Assembly (NCBI RefSeq): GCF_024323335.1
Contig: NC_066583.1
Coordinates: forward strand, 12,304,665 to 12,368,664
Direction of reading: 5' to 3'
Source of the DNA: Lathyrus oleraceus
Lineage: Eukaryota > Streptophyta > Magnoliopsida > Fabales > Fabaceae
DNA: 64,000 nucleotides
Made by a program: the position numbers and the translations under genes. Below, in pieces: positions 22,219 to 33,393 of the stretch (its first letter is position 1; each line of letters opens with the position of its first letter). The notes under the pieces were generated by a model. It was not told the origin of the DNA, did not search any database, and saw only the letters and a program-made list of their open reading frames with translations.

Positions 22219-25200
22219 CCAACCACATGCCATGCCCAAAGAAACCTGACTTGGAATTAAAAGCACTACCAAAGAACCTAATATACGAATTCCTAGACAC
22301 TGAACTAAAAAGACCAGTAATAGTCAACGATGACTTGGGACAGATGGAAACTGAAAAGTTACTAGATGTTTTAAGAAAATATCCAACTGCGTTAGGATAC
22401 AACATCGTCGGCCTAAAAGGGATAAGTCCTTCTATCTGTATGCATCGCATTATGCTGGAGTAAGATTGTAAAACCTCTAGAGAACACCAGAGAAGGATCA
22501 ACCCAATCCTAAGTACGGTAGTCAAGGATGAAGTAAAGAAACTACTAGATGCTGGAATCATATACCCGATCTCCGATAATCAATGGGTTAGCCCCGTTCA
22601 TGCAGTACCCAAGAAAGGGGGTGTTACAGCCGTTAAGAATGATAAGGGCGAATCTATAGCACAAAGAGTTGTGACCGGAAGTAGAATGTGCATCGACTAT
22701 AGAAAACTAAACAAAGTCATTCGGAAAGATCATTTTCCTCTACCCTTTATTGATCAAATGCTTGAACGATTGGCTAAGCATTCTCACTTCTGCTATCTAG
22801 ACGGTTATTCAGGATTCTTTCAAATTCCAATCCATCATGACGACCAAGAAAAGACAAACTTCACATCCCCTTATGGTACATTCACTTACCGACGAATGCC
22901 ATTTGGATTATGCAACGCTCCCGCAACATTTCAAAGATGCATGATGGCAATCTTCGCTGATTTTATAGACGACATCATGGAAGTCTTTATGGAAGACTTT
23001 TCTGTTTATGGGCAGAGTTTCGAAGGATGTCTATCAAACCTTTAAATGGTACTCGAAAGATGCGTAAAGGTAGATCTTGTTTTGAACTGGGAGAAATGCC
23101 ATTTCATGGTCCAACAAGGAATCGTGTTAGGTCACGTGGTATCCGATAGAGGAATTGAAGTAGACAAAGCTAAGATTGAAATTATAGAGAACCTTCAACC
23201 CCCTAAAACCGTACGAGAAATACAAAGCTTTTTAGGACACGCCAGTTTCTACCGACGTTTTATCAAAGATTTCTCAAAAATCACGAAGCCACTTACGAGT
23301 TTATTAATGAAAGACGTTGATTTTATCTTTGATGAAAAATGTTTAACAACGTTCAACCAATTGAAAACATCTTTAATCACCACACCCATAATGCAACCAC
23401 CTGACTAGAGTTTACCTTTCGAAATCATGTGTGATGCGAGTGATTACGCTCTAGGCGCAGTACTGGGACAAAGAAAGGATAAGAAACTTCATGCAATCTA
23501 CTACGCAAGTAGAACACTAGATCCAGCCCAAATGAACTATGCCACCACTGAAAAGGAACTTTTAGCCGTCGTGTTCGCCTTGGACAAGTTTCGTTCCTAC
23601 CTAGTAGGAGCGAAAATTATTATCTATACTGACCACGCCGCTAGTAGATATTTGTTAAGTAAGAAGGATGCCAAACCAAGACTTTTAAGATGGGTCCTAC
23701 TCTTATAAAAATTTAACTTAGAGATAAAAGATAAGAAAGGTACTGAAAACATAGTAGCGGACCACTTATCACGAATCGAAGGGAATAAGCCTGAACAAAT
23801 TCCAATCAATGACGATTTCCCTTACGAACGACTCATAGCACAAATGGAAAGCGACATGTCTGAATTAACAATAAATGATACCGAAATAGAAGAATCCGTG
23901 GAAGAAATTCATGCGAATGTAACTCTGCCATGGTATGCTGATTTTGTCAACTACGTAGCTGTTGGAGTACTTCCAGCGGACCTATCTTACCAACAAAAGA
24001 AGAAATTCTTCCATGACCTAAAACAATACTACTGGGATGAACCTCTGCTTTTCAAAAGAGGTACCGTTGGTATTTTCCGTCGATGTGTTCCTGAGGATGA
24101 AATAGATGACATAATCTCCCATTGCCATTCTGCTCCCTATCGTGGGCACGCAAGTACCTCAAAGACCTGTACTAAGATCCTTCAATCGGGCCTCTTTTGG
24201 CCCACTCTATGGATAGATGTCCATAATGCGGTTATAAAATACGACCGGTGCCAACGCACTGGTAACATCTCAAGACGCGATGAAATGCCACAAACAGGAA
24301 TCTTAGAAGTGGAAGTCTTTGACGTATGGGGGATTGACTTCATGGGACCATTCCCATCTTCTTTTGGTAATAAGTACATACTCGTTGTTGTCGACTATGT
24401 TTCAAAATGGATCGAGGTTGTAGGCTCTCCGACAAATGATACACGAGTAGTGATTAAGTTCTTCAAGAACATCATCTTTCCTAGATTCGGTGTGCCAAAA
24501 CTAGTAGTTAATGATGGTGGCTCCCATTTCATATCAAACATTTTTGGAAAACTTCTTCTGAAGTATGGAGTTCGACACCGTGTAGCAACACCTTATCACC
24601 CACAAACTAGTGGGCAAGTCGAAGTTTCGAATCGAGAGATCAAACAAATTCTAGAAAAAACTGTCGGAATATCCAGAAAAGACTGGTCATATAAACTTAA
24701 CGAAGCTCTGTGGGCCTATAGGACAGCTTACAAAACCCCAATAGGGACCACACCCTTTAAACTAGTCTACGGTAAATCATGTCATCTCCTTGTAGAATTA
24801 GAACACAAAGCTTATTGAGCAATTAAGACCCTAAATATAAATTACACTTCCACAGGTGAGAAACGAATTCTGGACATTCACGAATTGGAAGAATTTCGAC
24901 TAGACGCCTATGAGAATGTCAGGATATACAAAGAACGAACCAAAAGATTGCACGACAAACGTATATCTAGGAAAGAGTTTAATGTCGGCGACATAGTACT
25001 CCTATTTAATTCGAGGCTTAAACTTTTTCCAGGAAAACTTAAATCTAGGTGGTCAGGCCTTTCGAAATCACTAAAGTCCTCAAAAGCGGTGAGATAGAAA
25101 TCAAAGGTCGGAATAGTGAACCATTTATGGTAAACGGGCAGCGATTAAAACATTATCATAATATTGAAAATGGAGACTATTCAAATAGTCTAAGACTTAT

Positions 25201-25228
25201 AGAGCTGCCCGCTCAACCACAAAACTAG
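22219..25228 (+). pseudogene. pol of element B: protease end, RT, RNase H, integrase
   Basis: After a protease C-terminal linker (PCPKKPDLELKALPKNL), RT runs from about 22490 to 23200 (VTGSRMCIDYRKLNKV, YLDGYSGFFQIPI). Its catalytic FMDDFS is altered to FMEDFS. RNase H follows (FEIMCDASDYALGAVLGQR; ATTEKELLAVVFALDKFR). The integrase has a zinc region with one Cys changed to Tyr ([10 protein letters not shown]), a core with D at [11 protein letters not shown] at VNDGGSHF and E at GQVEVSNRE, and a C-terminal part ([20 protein letters not shown]). In-frame stops lie near 22460, 23043, 23406, 23706 and 24816, and a frameshift near 25060. It ends at the TAG at 25226. Not functional. Confidence 0.9.
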
Positions 25229-25473
25229 TACGTCGCAACGTTACTGTCGAACTTACGACATTAAACAAAGTGCTTAGTGGGAGACAACCCGCCTTTTCTT
25301 TTATTTGTTATCTTTGTTACATAGTATTTTCCTTCTTTGATTTTCTTCTTTATTTTTTGCTCCCCTTTCCTTGATTCTATGCAGTAATACTTGTTGCTTC
25401 TAGTTACTAACTTAGAAACATTAAATACTAATTAACAGGCGAATTTATAACTAGTTAGTTACTAACTTTCATC
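25229..25473 (+). other. Spacer between pol and first 3' ORF in B
   Basis: It contains GTGCTTAGTGGGAGACAACCC just after pol, a long pyrimidine-rich tract (25290-25380) and TTCTATGCAG at about 25375-25384, a plausible 3' splice acceptor ahead of the next ORF. Confidence 0.45.
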
Positions 25474-25705
25474 ATGCAACCGGTAGACACAGTTTTCAGA
25501 GGCAGAGTTCAGAGAAGGCGTTATGATTATTTATCTCGGAAGGATATGGATTTATCCATATATTATGATGGACCTACCATGGATAGGTTAGGTATCCGAG
25601 ATATCATCTTGTTTATGTTTAATCAGTTAGGATGGGAGAATGCTGCCATTAAGAGAAGGTTTGTCACTTACCGTGAACTTACCCTAGAATTCCTTAGCTC
25701 CCTAG
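25474..25705 (+). pseudogene. First env-position ORF of B, 5' part
   Basis: It starts MQPVDTVFRGRVQRRRYDYL and contains TYRELTLEFLSSL, a motif also present in the second ORF at 58072. It resembles the ATHILA ORF-1 type family (from memory Pfam PF03078); function unknown. It is cut by element E after 232 nt. The frame resumes unchanged at 56438. No transmembrane or signal segment is evident here, so env is a positional label only. Confidence 0.7.
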
Positions 25706-26829
25706 TGTCGCATACGCGAAAAACAACCGGCGGGAAAAGACACAGAGCCGCCACCGTGCGTTATTTATCCCAAAGGAGGGAAAGGAAACGCTCGAAGTAA
25801 ACCTAGAAAGGAAATGGTCTTACGACCAGAGATTGCAAGGATCGGGAGTCGGTTACGCAAGGGGAAGGTATTAGCACCCCCTCACGTCCATCATACTCGA
25901 CGGGATCCACGCTCGAAAGAATAGAATAAGGTTGCTGAATAACTGCTCAAAGAACTGCACAAGACTGGAATAGAACACAGATGATAGAAAACGGAGGAAG
26001 CGGACTCGGCAGGATATCACATCCTGGGCCTACGTAGTTTGTCTGAAACAAACATCAGAGTCGACGTAGTTCGGGGAACGGGAACGTGCTCGCTAGGACC
26101 TCGCATCCTATGCATACGCATCTTCTCTAACCAGAGTAAGAATCAGAGCACCCGTAGCTCGGCTAACGCACGCCGAAACAAAACACTAAACCAAAGACGC
26201 TGAGACGTCAGAGAAACCACACGAACGCAAATAGGAAACGGAATGCCAATCGCTGGTCTTACATCCAACTCCACAAAAGAAACAGGAAACAGATAGCCAA
26301 TCAATGGTCTTACATCTGACTCCGAACAAACACACACGAAAAGACGAAGGGTCTCGATTGCAACTAGGGCAAGAGAAAAGGAAGGTCTCGATCGCAACGA
26401 GGGAGAGAGAAAAGGAAAAGGTTAGTTGTCAGTCAAACTCGACAAGACATTGCATCTCGTGCCTACGTATCTCATCTGGACATGAGAATCAGAGTTGTCG
26501 TAGTTCGGCTAAACTATTTCTGTTTATTTTGTGTTTTTTAGGTGAACAACGTCACTACGCAATCTACCGGATGCTCGACCTTGGGAGACTTACTCGCCTG
26601 TAGTAGAAGGAGTTAACGTGTCCTTAAGAGAAGGTAAAGTTTGTTTGTGTTTTAGGAAAGCTCACGCAAGAAAGGAAGTCCTAGACGAAGGAACCGTGCT
26701 ACCTTAATCGACATGCAAACGAGAGACTATGCGAAGTCTAGCAATCCTATGGGGATACAATCACACTACACAAAAACATATACATGATGAAGTAAACACA
26801 CCAACAAGGGGGCTCAAACATCAAGGTGA

Positions 26830-26915
26830 GGCTTTAGTCAAGGGGTCATATCAACCTCGACAAACAAGTCGGGCTTTAGTCAAGGGGTCATATCAACCTC
26901 GACAAACAAGCCAAC
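26830..26915 (-). repeat. 42-bp tandem duplication in the E LTR
   Basis: Two copies beginning GCTTTAGTCAAGGGGTCATA and ending ACAAACAAG, side by side. The same pair is at about 42633-42718 in the 5' LTR, so it predates the insertion of E. Confidence 0.85.
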
Positions 26916-28386
26916 TGTAGGGGTATGCAGGCTCTTAACCACTGACATTGACCGTCAGGGTGAGCAGATGAAAGGTAATGAGGGTAAGACCTCATAGCTC
27001 TTAACCCGAGCCTGGGTGAGCTTCAATCAATGAAAACGTGGGGATCCAGAATGAGGGACCCTACTCCACTTGACTGACTCTATATACAAGATCTAGGGGA
27101 CGTGTCCAAGAGCCTCAGCACGTAGTGCGAGCTTAATGAACAACTCAAACGATTAGCAGGGGATTGATTGCTAATCCCTTCTATCTGCCAATTGCCTCTT
27201 CACTTAGGAGGACTTAAGTAACATGGCACAATGAGTAAACAATCACAAACATTTCCTCTTAAGGAGGACTTCAGCCAAATGCCTGCCAAAAGAAACGACA
27301 GGGCTTCCAGACTACATGGAGTTAGAGAATGATTACCTAGGTGGTATGCCAACCACAAGAAAAGCAAAGCTCAAGCAATGAGCTAAAGCGGCTAATGTAC
27401 CTGTAAGAAAGTCAAACAAGTAAATATTCACATCCAGACAAACCAAACAGACAGCAACAGTGCTACAACCAATATGCACACAAGGCAAGTCAACAACTCA
27501 AGTGAGTTCATCACCAAGGACCTACAACACAATCAAGGTTAGTGGACAAAGCAAATTTGCATCTCAAGTAATGAGATCAACATCCATCATTAGAACTAAT
27601 AGCTTGAACCTGAAATACAAAGCTCAAAAGATGAGTACAAACCACTAGTACCAAGACTAGGGTCAAAGGCAAAGCAAAAAGTCAAAACAACAGCCAATAT
27701 TCAACATGAAGCACATTTATTCAAGTAAGAACATGTCCTAAAAAGGACCAGACTCAAATCCTAAGGCAAATCCATCTAATGATCATGCTAAGGCAAAGGC
27801 AATCACAATTGGACATTCAAATGAGAAAATGCACATTAAATCAGAAACACATTCAATGGTCATGAAATTTTTTATGCGATATCAACATGTTAAACACAAT
27901 CATCATGCAAAAATCTAGAATCAGAGGAGCTCAATTGGCATGTCAATGAAAATGAACAAGATCAACATCAAAATATGTGACACACATTGTCACACCATAC
28001 ATTCATGTGTCCAGAACAGAAATGAAAAATGCTAAAAATGCCAAATCAATTCTCAAAAATCAGGCAACATGTTAGGAATCAGCATATTAAATTTCATGGC
28101 AATTGGATCAAGTATGAGCATTCCACAATTAATTGAATGAAGCATGGTAGATTTGCATACATGTTCAATCATCAATTCACAATCAAAAATCCAGAAATGA
28201 TAAAATCAGGAAATTGACATAAACAAATAGTAGACATCAAGATGAACATGTGGCAAAAAATTGCATTCAATTTGGAGTTATTTTCTATTTTTAGTGATTT
28301 TTACAAATTGCATGAAAATAAAATAAAATAATGTGCAATCCATGGAAATGAAATTATGAATTAAAATGGACAACAGCATCAGCCAA

Positions 28387-28559
28387 GGATTGAACCCTGG
28401 TCCTCAAGGTTATAGGCGCTTCAGAAATTAATTGGAATTGTGAAACTATCCAAAGCCAGGTATCGAACCGTGAACATGGAGCATCACATGCGCTATGACT
28501 TGAACGCTGCGTTTAGTAAAATCAAAGGAAAATAAAATGTTTTCGCCTGGATTCGAACC
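28387..28559 (-). other. Three tRNA B-box-like segments in the E 3' LTR
   Basis: On the - strand: GGTTCGAATCC (28559-28549), GGTTCGATACC (28469-28459) and GGGTTCAATCC (28397-28387). All fit the Pol III B-box consensus. Two are preceded about 30 bp upstream by a GAAGCGCCTGTAAC or GAAGCGCCTATAAC segment, as in a tRNA 3' half. No complete cloverleaf was found. Confidence 0.5.
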
Positions 28560-30310
28560 GAGGCGTGCTATGTTACAGGCGCTTCTACAGTGTCTTCATG
28601 CGCGCGAACCAGAGAAGCCCTAGGAACTGTTCATGAGCGGTGGAGGACGGTGGTTTCCACCGTCTCCTTCGTTGGTCCGGCGAAGCTACAGTACACACTC
28701 ATCATTTTTTTTGCAGAATTTTGCGTATGATACACCAATGGACTCGTCTCTTCACGCACAACATGAATCTAACCTTAACTAAGCCTAACAGTCCATATAT
28801 AATGCAAATCGAACGAAAACAAATTGCATGGCAAAACTTCAATTCACCCTAACTCACTCAATATCCATCCATTTTTCAAGATCTTTATATCAGAATTATC
28901 AGGAGTACACGCACTACAATATTATGGCAATAAAACAAAGAATTAAGACAGTCGAATTTCTGACCTCTTGAAGAACAGTGTATGGATTCTGTGGATTCAA
29001 GCTTTCAAAAGTGTCCAAATCTTCTCCTTCACTTGTATGTTGAATCTTTAAACACGAATGGATGCTTGAAATGGCTTGGATCTTGATCAAATTGCAACTT
29101 CCATCTTCATGTTCTTGAGCTTGATGTGCATGAATCCTGGCCAAAAGCTTCAATCCAGAGTTTGATCCTTCATCAGTAACACTTGTTGAACATGATTATG
29201 CAGTAAAATCAAGGTGTTATGTGGAGAAAATTCAAATTTGAGATGAGAGCAAAAATGGAGGGAAATGAGATCTAGATCTAGAACTTGTGAAAACTGAAAA
29301 ATTCTGTTATGATTAGCATTATATATCACCTCCTAATTACTTTGCTAATGACACTTATGCATGGCTAATGAAAGTTTAATGAAAAATGAGGTGTTTGACC
29401 AAATTGCAAAATTCACCTTATGCATGGCTCAATCCCACGTGAACAGTAGCATGCATGGTCCAATTACACTTAAAATGAGCTTATGAACATGATAGGATTG
29501 GAATTAAACTCATATGATCAACCAAATTCAAATACTTCATTTTCCCTCCAAAAAGCACATGTATGGCCAAATGATCATGTGACATTATTTCATGCAATGC
29601 AATGATGGATTTGAAAAATATAGGTCATGACATGCAATTTGCAAAAACAGTGGCCTAAATTGGAGTTTTAGATCAAAAGTTATGGCCCTTTGAAGTTTCA
29701 TGCACACTTGGTGATCATTTGCTCATAACTCCTCAACCATTCATCAGATGCTCATGCTCTTGGACTTTTTGGAAATGGGAGAGAAAGATCTTCAAATTTC
29801 ATGTTGACCAAAATTTCATTTGAAGATTCTTTGATGTTGGAAAGTCAAGTTGAATGTGGTCCAAAAACTTGCCATTTTTGGAAACTTGAAATTACACGTC
29901 ACTTTCCATTTTTGGAAACTTTTGATTTGACTTCAAACTCTTCAAGGTAGATGTTTGACATGATGAATAAACCTCTTTTAGACATGAATGAAGTGTCTCA
30001 AACCATTTCTCCACCTCCTAGCCCTCAGTTGACTTTCAGTTGACTTTTATGGGCCTCAGATGACCTGGACATGCACTGTGGACTTTGGACCTCTACCACT
30101 TGGCAAAGTTGCTTCAAAATGAACCTTGGCTCATATAAGCTCTCTAGAATACTCATGTGGCCTTCATCTCAAGGAAAACTTGCTCTCTTTGCACAGATGA
30201 ATCTCCTTGATGCCAATGCTTATTGATATGGTGCAATGCAATGTATAATGTTAATGACTTAAAAAATGAAATGAATGCATGAATGGGGGGTGCAAATTTG
30301 AGGTGCTACA

Positions 30311-30323
30311 GCTGCCCCTATTC
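30311..30323 (-). other. Polypurine tract of element E
   Basis: On the - strand GAATAGGGGCAGC directly precedes the LTR start TGTAGC. F has the same tract (AAATAGGGGCAGC before TGTAAC). Confidence 0.85.
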
Positions 30324-30429
30324 AATCAACTGAGAACTTGAACGGATGAGAGCAACGGATGTCAAACCTTCAAGGTACACAGGGATTGAATACCAAAAGA
30401 ACCGTAAAATATACACTCTGCAGGCGACG

Positions 30430-31000
30430 AAGTGAAGGAAGCGAGGCTCATTTACTGATGGCGGCTTCCACTGCAGGACTCGATATCTTCCGAGGTCAAG
30501 GAAAGCGAGGCACATTTACCAGATGGCGGCTTCCACTGCAGGTTTTTATATCTACTAATACCAAGGAAAGCGAGGCTCATTTACCAGATGGCGGCTTTCA
30601 CTACGGAGGCTTGATATACGCGGATATCAAGGAAAGCGAGGCACATTTACCAGATGGCGGCTTTCACTGCGGAGGCTTGATATACGCGGATATCAAGGAA
30701 AGCGAGGCACATTTACCAGACGGCGGCTTTCACTGCGGAGGCTTGATATACGCGGATATCAAGGAAAGCGAGGCGCATTTACCAGATGGCGGCTTTCACT
30801 GCGGAGGCTTGATATATGCGGATATCAAGGAAAGCGAGGCACATTTACCAGATGGTGGCTTTCATTGCGGAGGCTTGATATACGCGGATATCAAGGAAAG
30901 CGAGGCACATTTACCAAATGGCGGCTTTCACTGCGGAGGCTTGATATACGCGGATATCAAGGAAAGCGAGGCACATTTACCAGATGGCGGCTTTCACTGG
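30430..31000 (-). repeat. 66-bp tandem array in the E 3' region
   Basis: Eight to nine units of 66 bp (on +: GAAAGCGAGGCACATTTACC, then AGATGGCGGCTTTCACTGCG, then a segment with GATATACGCGGATATCAAG). The first two units are shorter or diverged; the inner six are nearly identical, so expansion is recent. Because 66 is a multiple of three, the + strand stays open through the array (30359-31225, 288 aa with a 22-aa repeat, KESEAHLPDGGFHCGGLIYA and two more residues). I regard that antisense ORF as unproven. Confidence 0.9.
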
Positions 31001-31084
31001 AAGGAAAAAGATGTTTACGACTGGAACAAGACCAGACGCTCACTGATGACTCTACTGGGGAGTTTGATATTTATCAACGAAAAG

Positions 31085-31235
31085 ATACATGACCAGACAC
31101 TTACCGATGACTGGGGAGAAAGGAACCACGACCAGACATCAACGGATGAATGGGAAGAGAGAAACCACGACCAGACGTCAACGGACGAATGGGAAGAGAA
31201 ACCACGACTAGACATCAACGGATGAATGGGAAGAA
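31085..31235 (-). repeat. Short 33-40 bp repeats in the E 3' region
   Basis: Four imperfect units on + built on GAACCACGACCAGACATCAA and CGGATGAATGGGAAGAG. They adjoin the 66-bp array. Confidence 0.7.
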
Positions 31236-31379
31236 ACTCGAAGTTTATCGACATCGAAAGATGATGTCTACTGACACCAAAAGAAAGGAAGAACACACGC
31301 GGGTTTTGACACGACACTTACCGGTATCACAAGAATGACATCTACACATGTCTAAACGAGGCAGACGCTTGCCGGGGAC

Positions 31380-32580
31380 TACAGTGGGGAGTCAAGCTTT
31401 CCTTTCACGGACGGGTGAGGAAATAAACCTCTCTGGGGATTACTGATTCTGAATGATACCAAGAGCAACTGCTGCAAATGTGCCATACAGATGTTGAAAA
31501 ATGATCTGCCTCTGCGGGGGATATGGTCCAATCTGCAAGATGCAAGGGGAGGAAAACTCCTGCTGGGAAAGCAAATGATCACTTTGCTGAACCCACAATT
31601 CCTGATTCGATCTCCCAACTCTGTGGGGAATAGCACTGCTGGGGATGCTTGTTGATCTGTCATTCTTGAAACGGCAGAGAAACCCACTCAACTAGGGAGT
31701 CACTTGTTGGGAAAACACCAACTTCTCAACCATGTTGGGGAAACCAATTCTGAAATCGACCCAGATGACCCAACGTCGCGATGCTAAGCTTATCAGAGTA
31801 ACATCTTCACCAGCCAGCTAAACCAATTCTCGAATGGTAACCACGGCTTGGGGCTAACTTATGCTTGCAATGCTAATGCATGAATTTTATAGCGTAATGC
31901 TCCATAACCATGGAAATGCTACGCAATTAATGATGCAATATGATATGCTTTTCTAAATGATGAATGCATAAAAAATATCCCCCTCTGGGGACTCTACTGG
32001 GGATCTCGAGGAACTCTGTTGAGGAACTCAATATCGCTCCAATCTCCACTCTGCTGGGGATAGAATAATCCTCACTAGGGAAGACCTCCACTGAACCCGA
32101 TCGCTTGGGGACTTCGCTGGGGAAGAAACTACGAACACAAACCTCCGCTGGGGAAACAGAAACCTTCAGACTTGCTGGGGAAATAACACTCTCAACCCTG
32201 CTGGGGATTGTAGCAAACTCCAGGCCTGGCTGCTGAGGGAACGCCGATCTCGAATCCGCTGGGGAGATAACAATCCCAACCCTACTAGGGGAAACAGCAA
32301 CCTTCAGACTTGCTGGGGGGAAGTAACACCAACCCTGCTGGGGAAACAGCACACTCGACCCTGCTGGGGAAAACAACAACCTTCAAGCCTGGCTGCTGAG
32401 GAACAAACTACCCGCAGTCTTCCGCTGGGGAAATAGCAACCTTCAAGCTCTCTGGGGAACTAACAATCCTCAACCCTGCTAGGGGAGATAACCATCCTGA
32501 CCCTGCTGGGGAAAACAACAACCTTCAAGCCTGGCTGCTAAGGAAACACCAATCTCGAAACTGCTGGGGAGACAAGTCCT
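31380..32580 (-). repeat. CTGCTGGGGA array in the E 3' region
   Basis: On the + strand more than 20 copies of CTGCTGGGGA or close variants (ACTCTGCTGGGGA near 32050, CTCCGCTGGGGA near 32146, ACCCTGCTGGGGA several times) at irregular spacing of about 25-60 bp, often followed by AAACAGCAACCTTCA. The motif equals the 3' half of E's PBS but lies on the opposite strand. ORFs through it (31379-31687, 31927-32379) are not supported. Confidence 0.85.
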
Positions 32581-33393
32581 GAACTTGCTTAGCCGACCCA
32601 ACTTCTTACACTACTGGACAGTGTTGAAACACCCTTGAACAACCTGTGGCTCATCTGCTTCAGCCAGCAATCAAAGGTAGTAACCTGCAAAACAGCAAGA
32701 CATACATGCCCCAGGGGATTGTAGGGACAAGATACACCCAAGTGTACTCAACATTCAAAATGATTTTCAAATGTTTTATCTTTCTGCACGTCATTGTCTA
32801 GCCTTCATGTTTTTTAGATGCAATGTTTATCAAAAATTCGGACGTTTTTGCAAACAAAACAGTAAAATAAAAACAAGAGAGCAATTTGACTGAATAACGA
32901 CTTTTATTGATTGAAAATGGCCCATAAAGGCAAATACATCAGGAAGCAATTCCTAGGAAGAGGTAATTGCGCCAAAAGAAAAAATAAACTATCCTATTGG
33001 CAATGTGAACACGGCATCCACTATTTTCCAATTATGTTATGACTCGTATATCCTCAATTGCCCCCAAATTCCCTGCTTTCTGAGAAGAATGATTGGACCG
33101 GTCATATCCTTCGAGATGGTAGACGTTGAAGCGCGATGAAGTACAGGTAACTCAGACTATAGTCTTCGCTTTAATCCCTCTTTTGCCTGGATCGCCTTTT
33201 CAGGTTTTCAATCCACCGGGATACCCATTTTTGCCTAAGCCGCCTTTGCAGGTTTTCGACTTATCGGGTGTACATGTTCTTTTTTTTATCCTTTATCCCT
33301 AACTTTTGCCCGAACCTTTTTCTTTTTCTTTTGGTTCGCCGGGATGCCCTTTTTTGCCTGGACTCTTTTATTCTTTTCGTCCAGCGGGTCAAT
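32581..33393 (-). other. 3' noncoding stretch of E after integrase
   Basis: Between the integrase stop and the CTGCTGGGGA array. It holds repeated TTTTGCC(T/C)G(G/A) segments with TTCGCCGGGATGCCC and CAGCGGGTC at 33180-33390, otherwise nothing recognised. Confidence 0.5.

Larger units (their letters stand above)
25706..30310 (-). repeat. 3' LTR of element E (4605 bp)
   Basis: On the - strand it starts TGTAGCACCTCAAATTTGCAC and ends GCGTATGCGACA. It contains a TATA-like box (about 29318-29328, TATATAAT on the - strand), three tRNA B-box-like motifs (28387-28559), the GACGGTGG inverted repeat (28646-28664), a 42-bp tandem duplication (26830-26915) and hairpin modules near 26010-26515. Small ORFs shared by both LTR copies (for example 26143-26397 and 41946-42200) are shared by duplication, not selection. 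No gene supported. Confidence 0.92.

Noticed and set aside
26143..26397. 84-aa ORF present twice (also 41946-42200) as a conserved protein
   Set aside because: The two copies lie in the two LTRs of E and are alike because LTRs are copied together; there is no start context or family.
28387..28559. Functional tRNA genes in the E LTR
   Set aside because: Only B-box-like parts are seen; no acceptor stem, D arm or anticodon arm can be folded by eye.
30430..31000. Regular 66-bp repeats as a possible CRISPR array
   Set aside because: There are no unique spacers; units are contiguous tandem copies, and the context is the 3' region of a plant retrotransposon.
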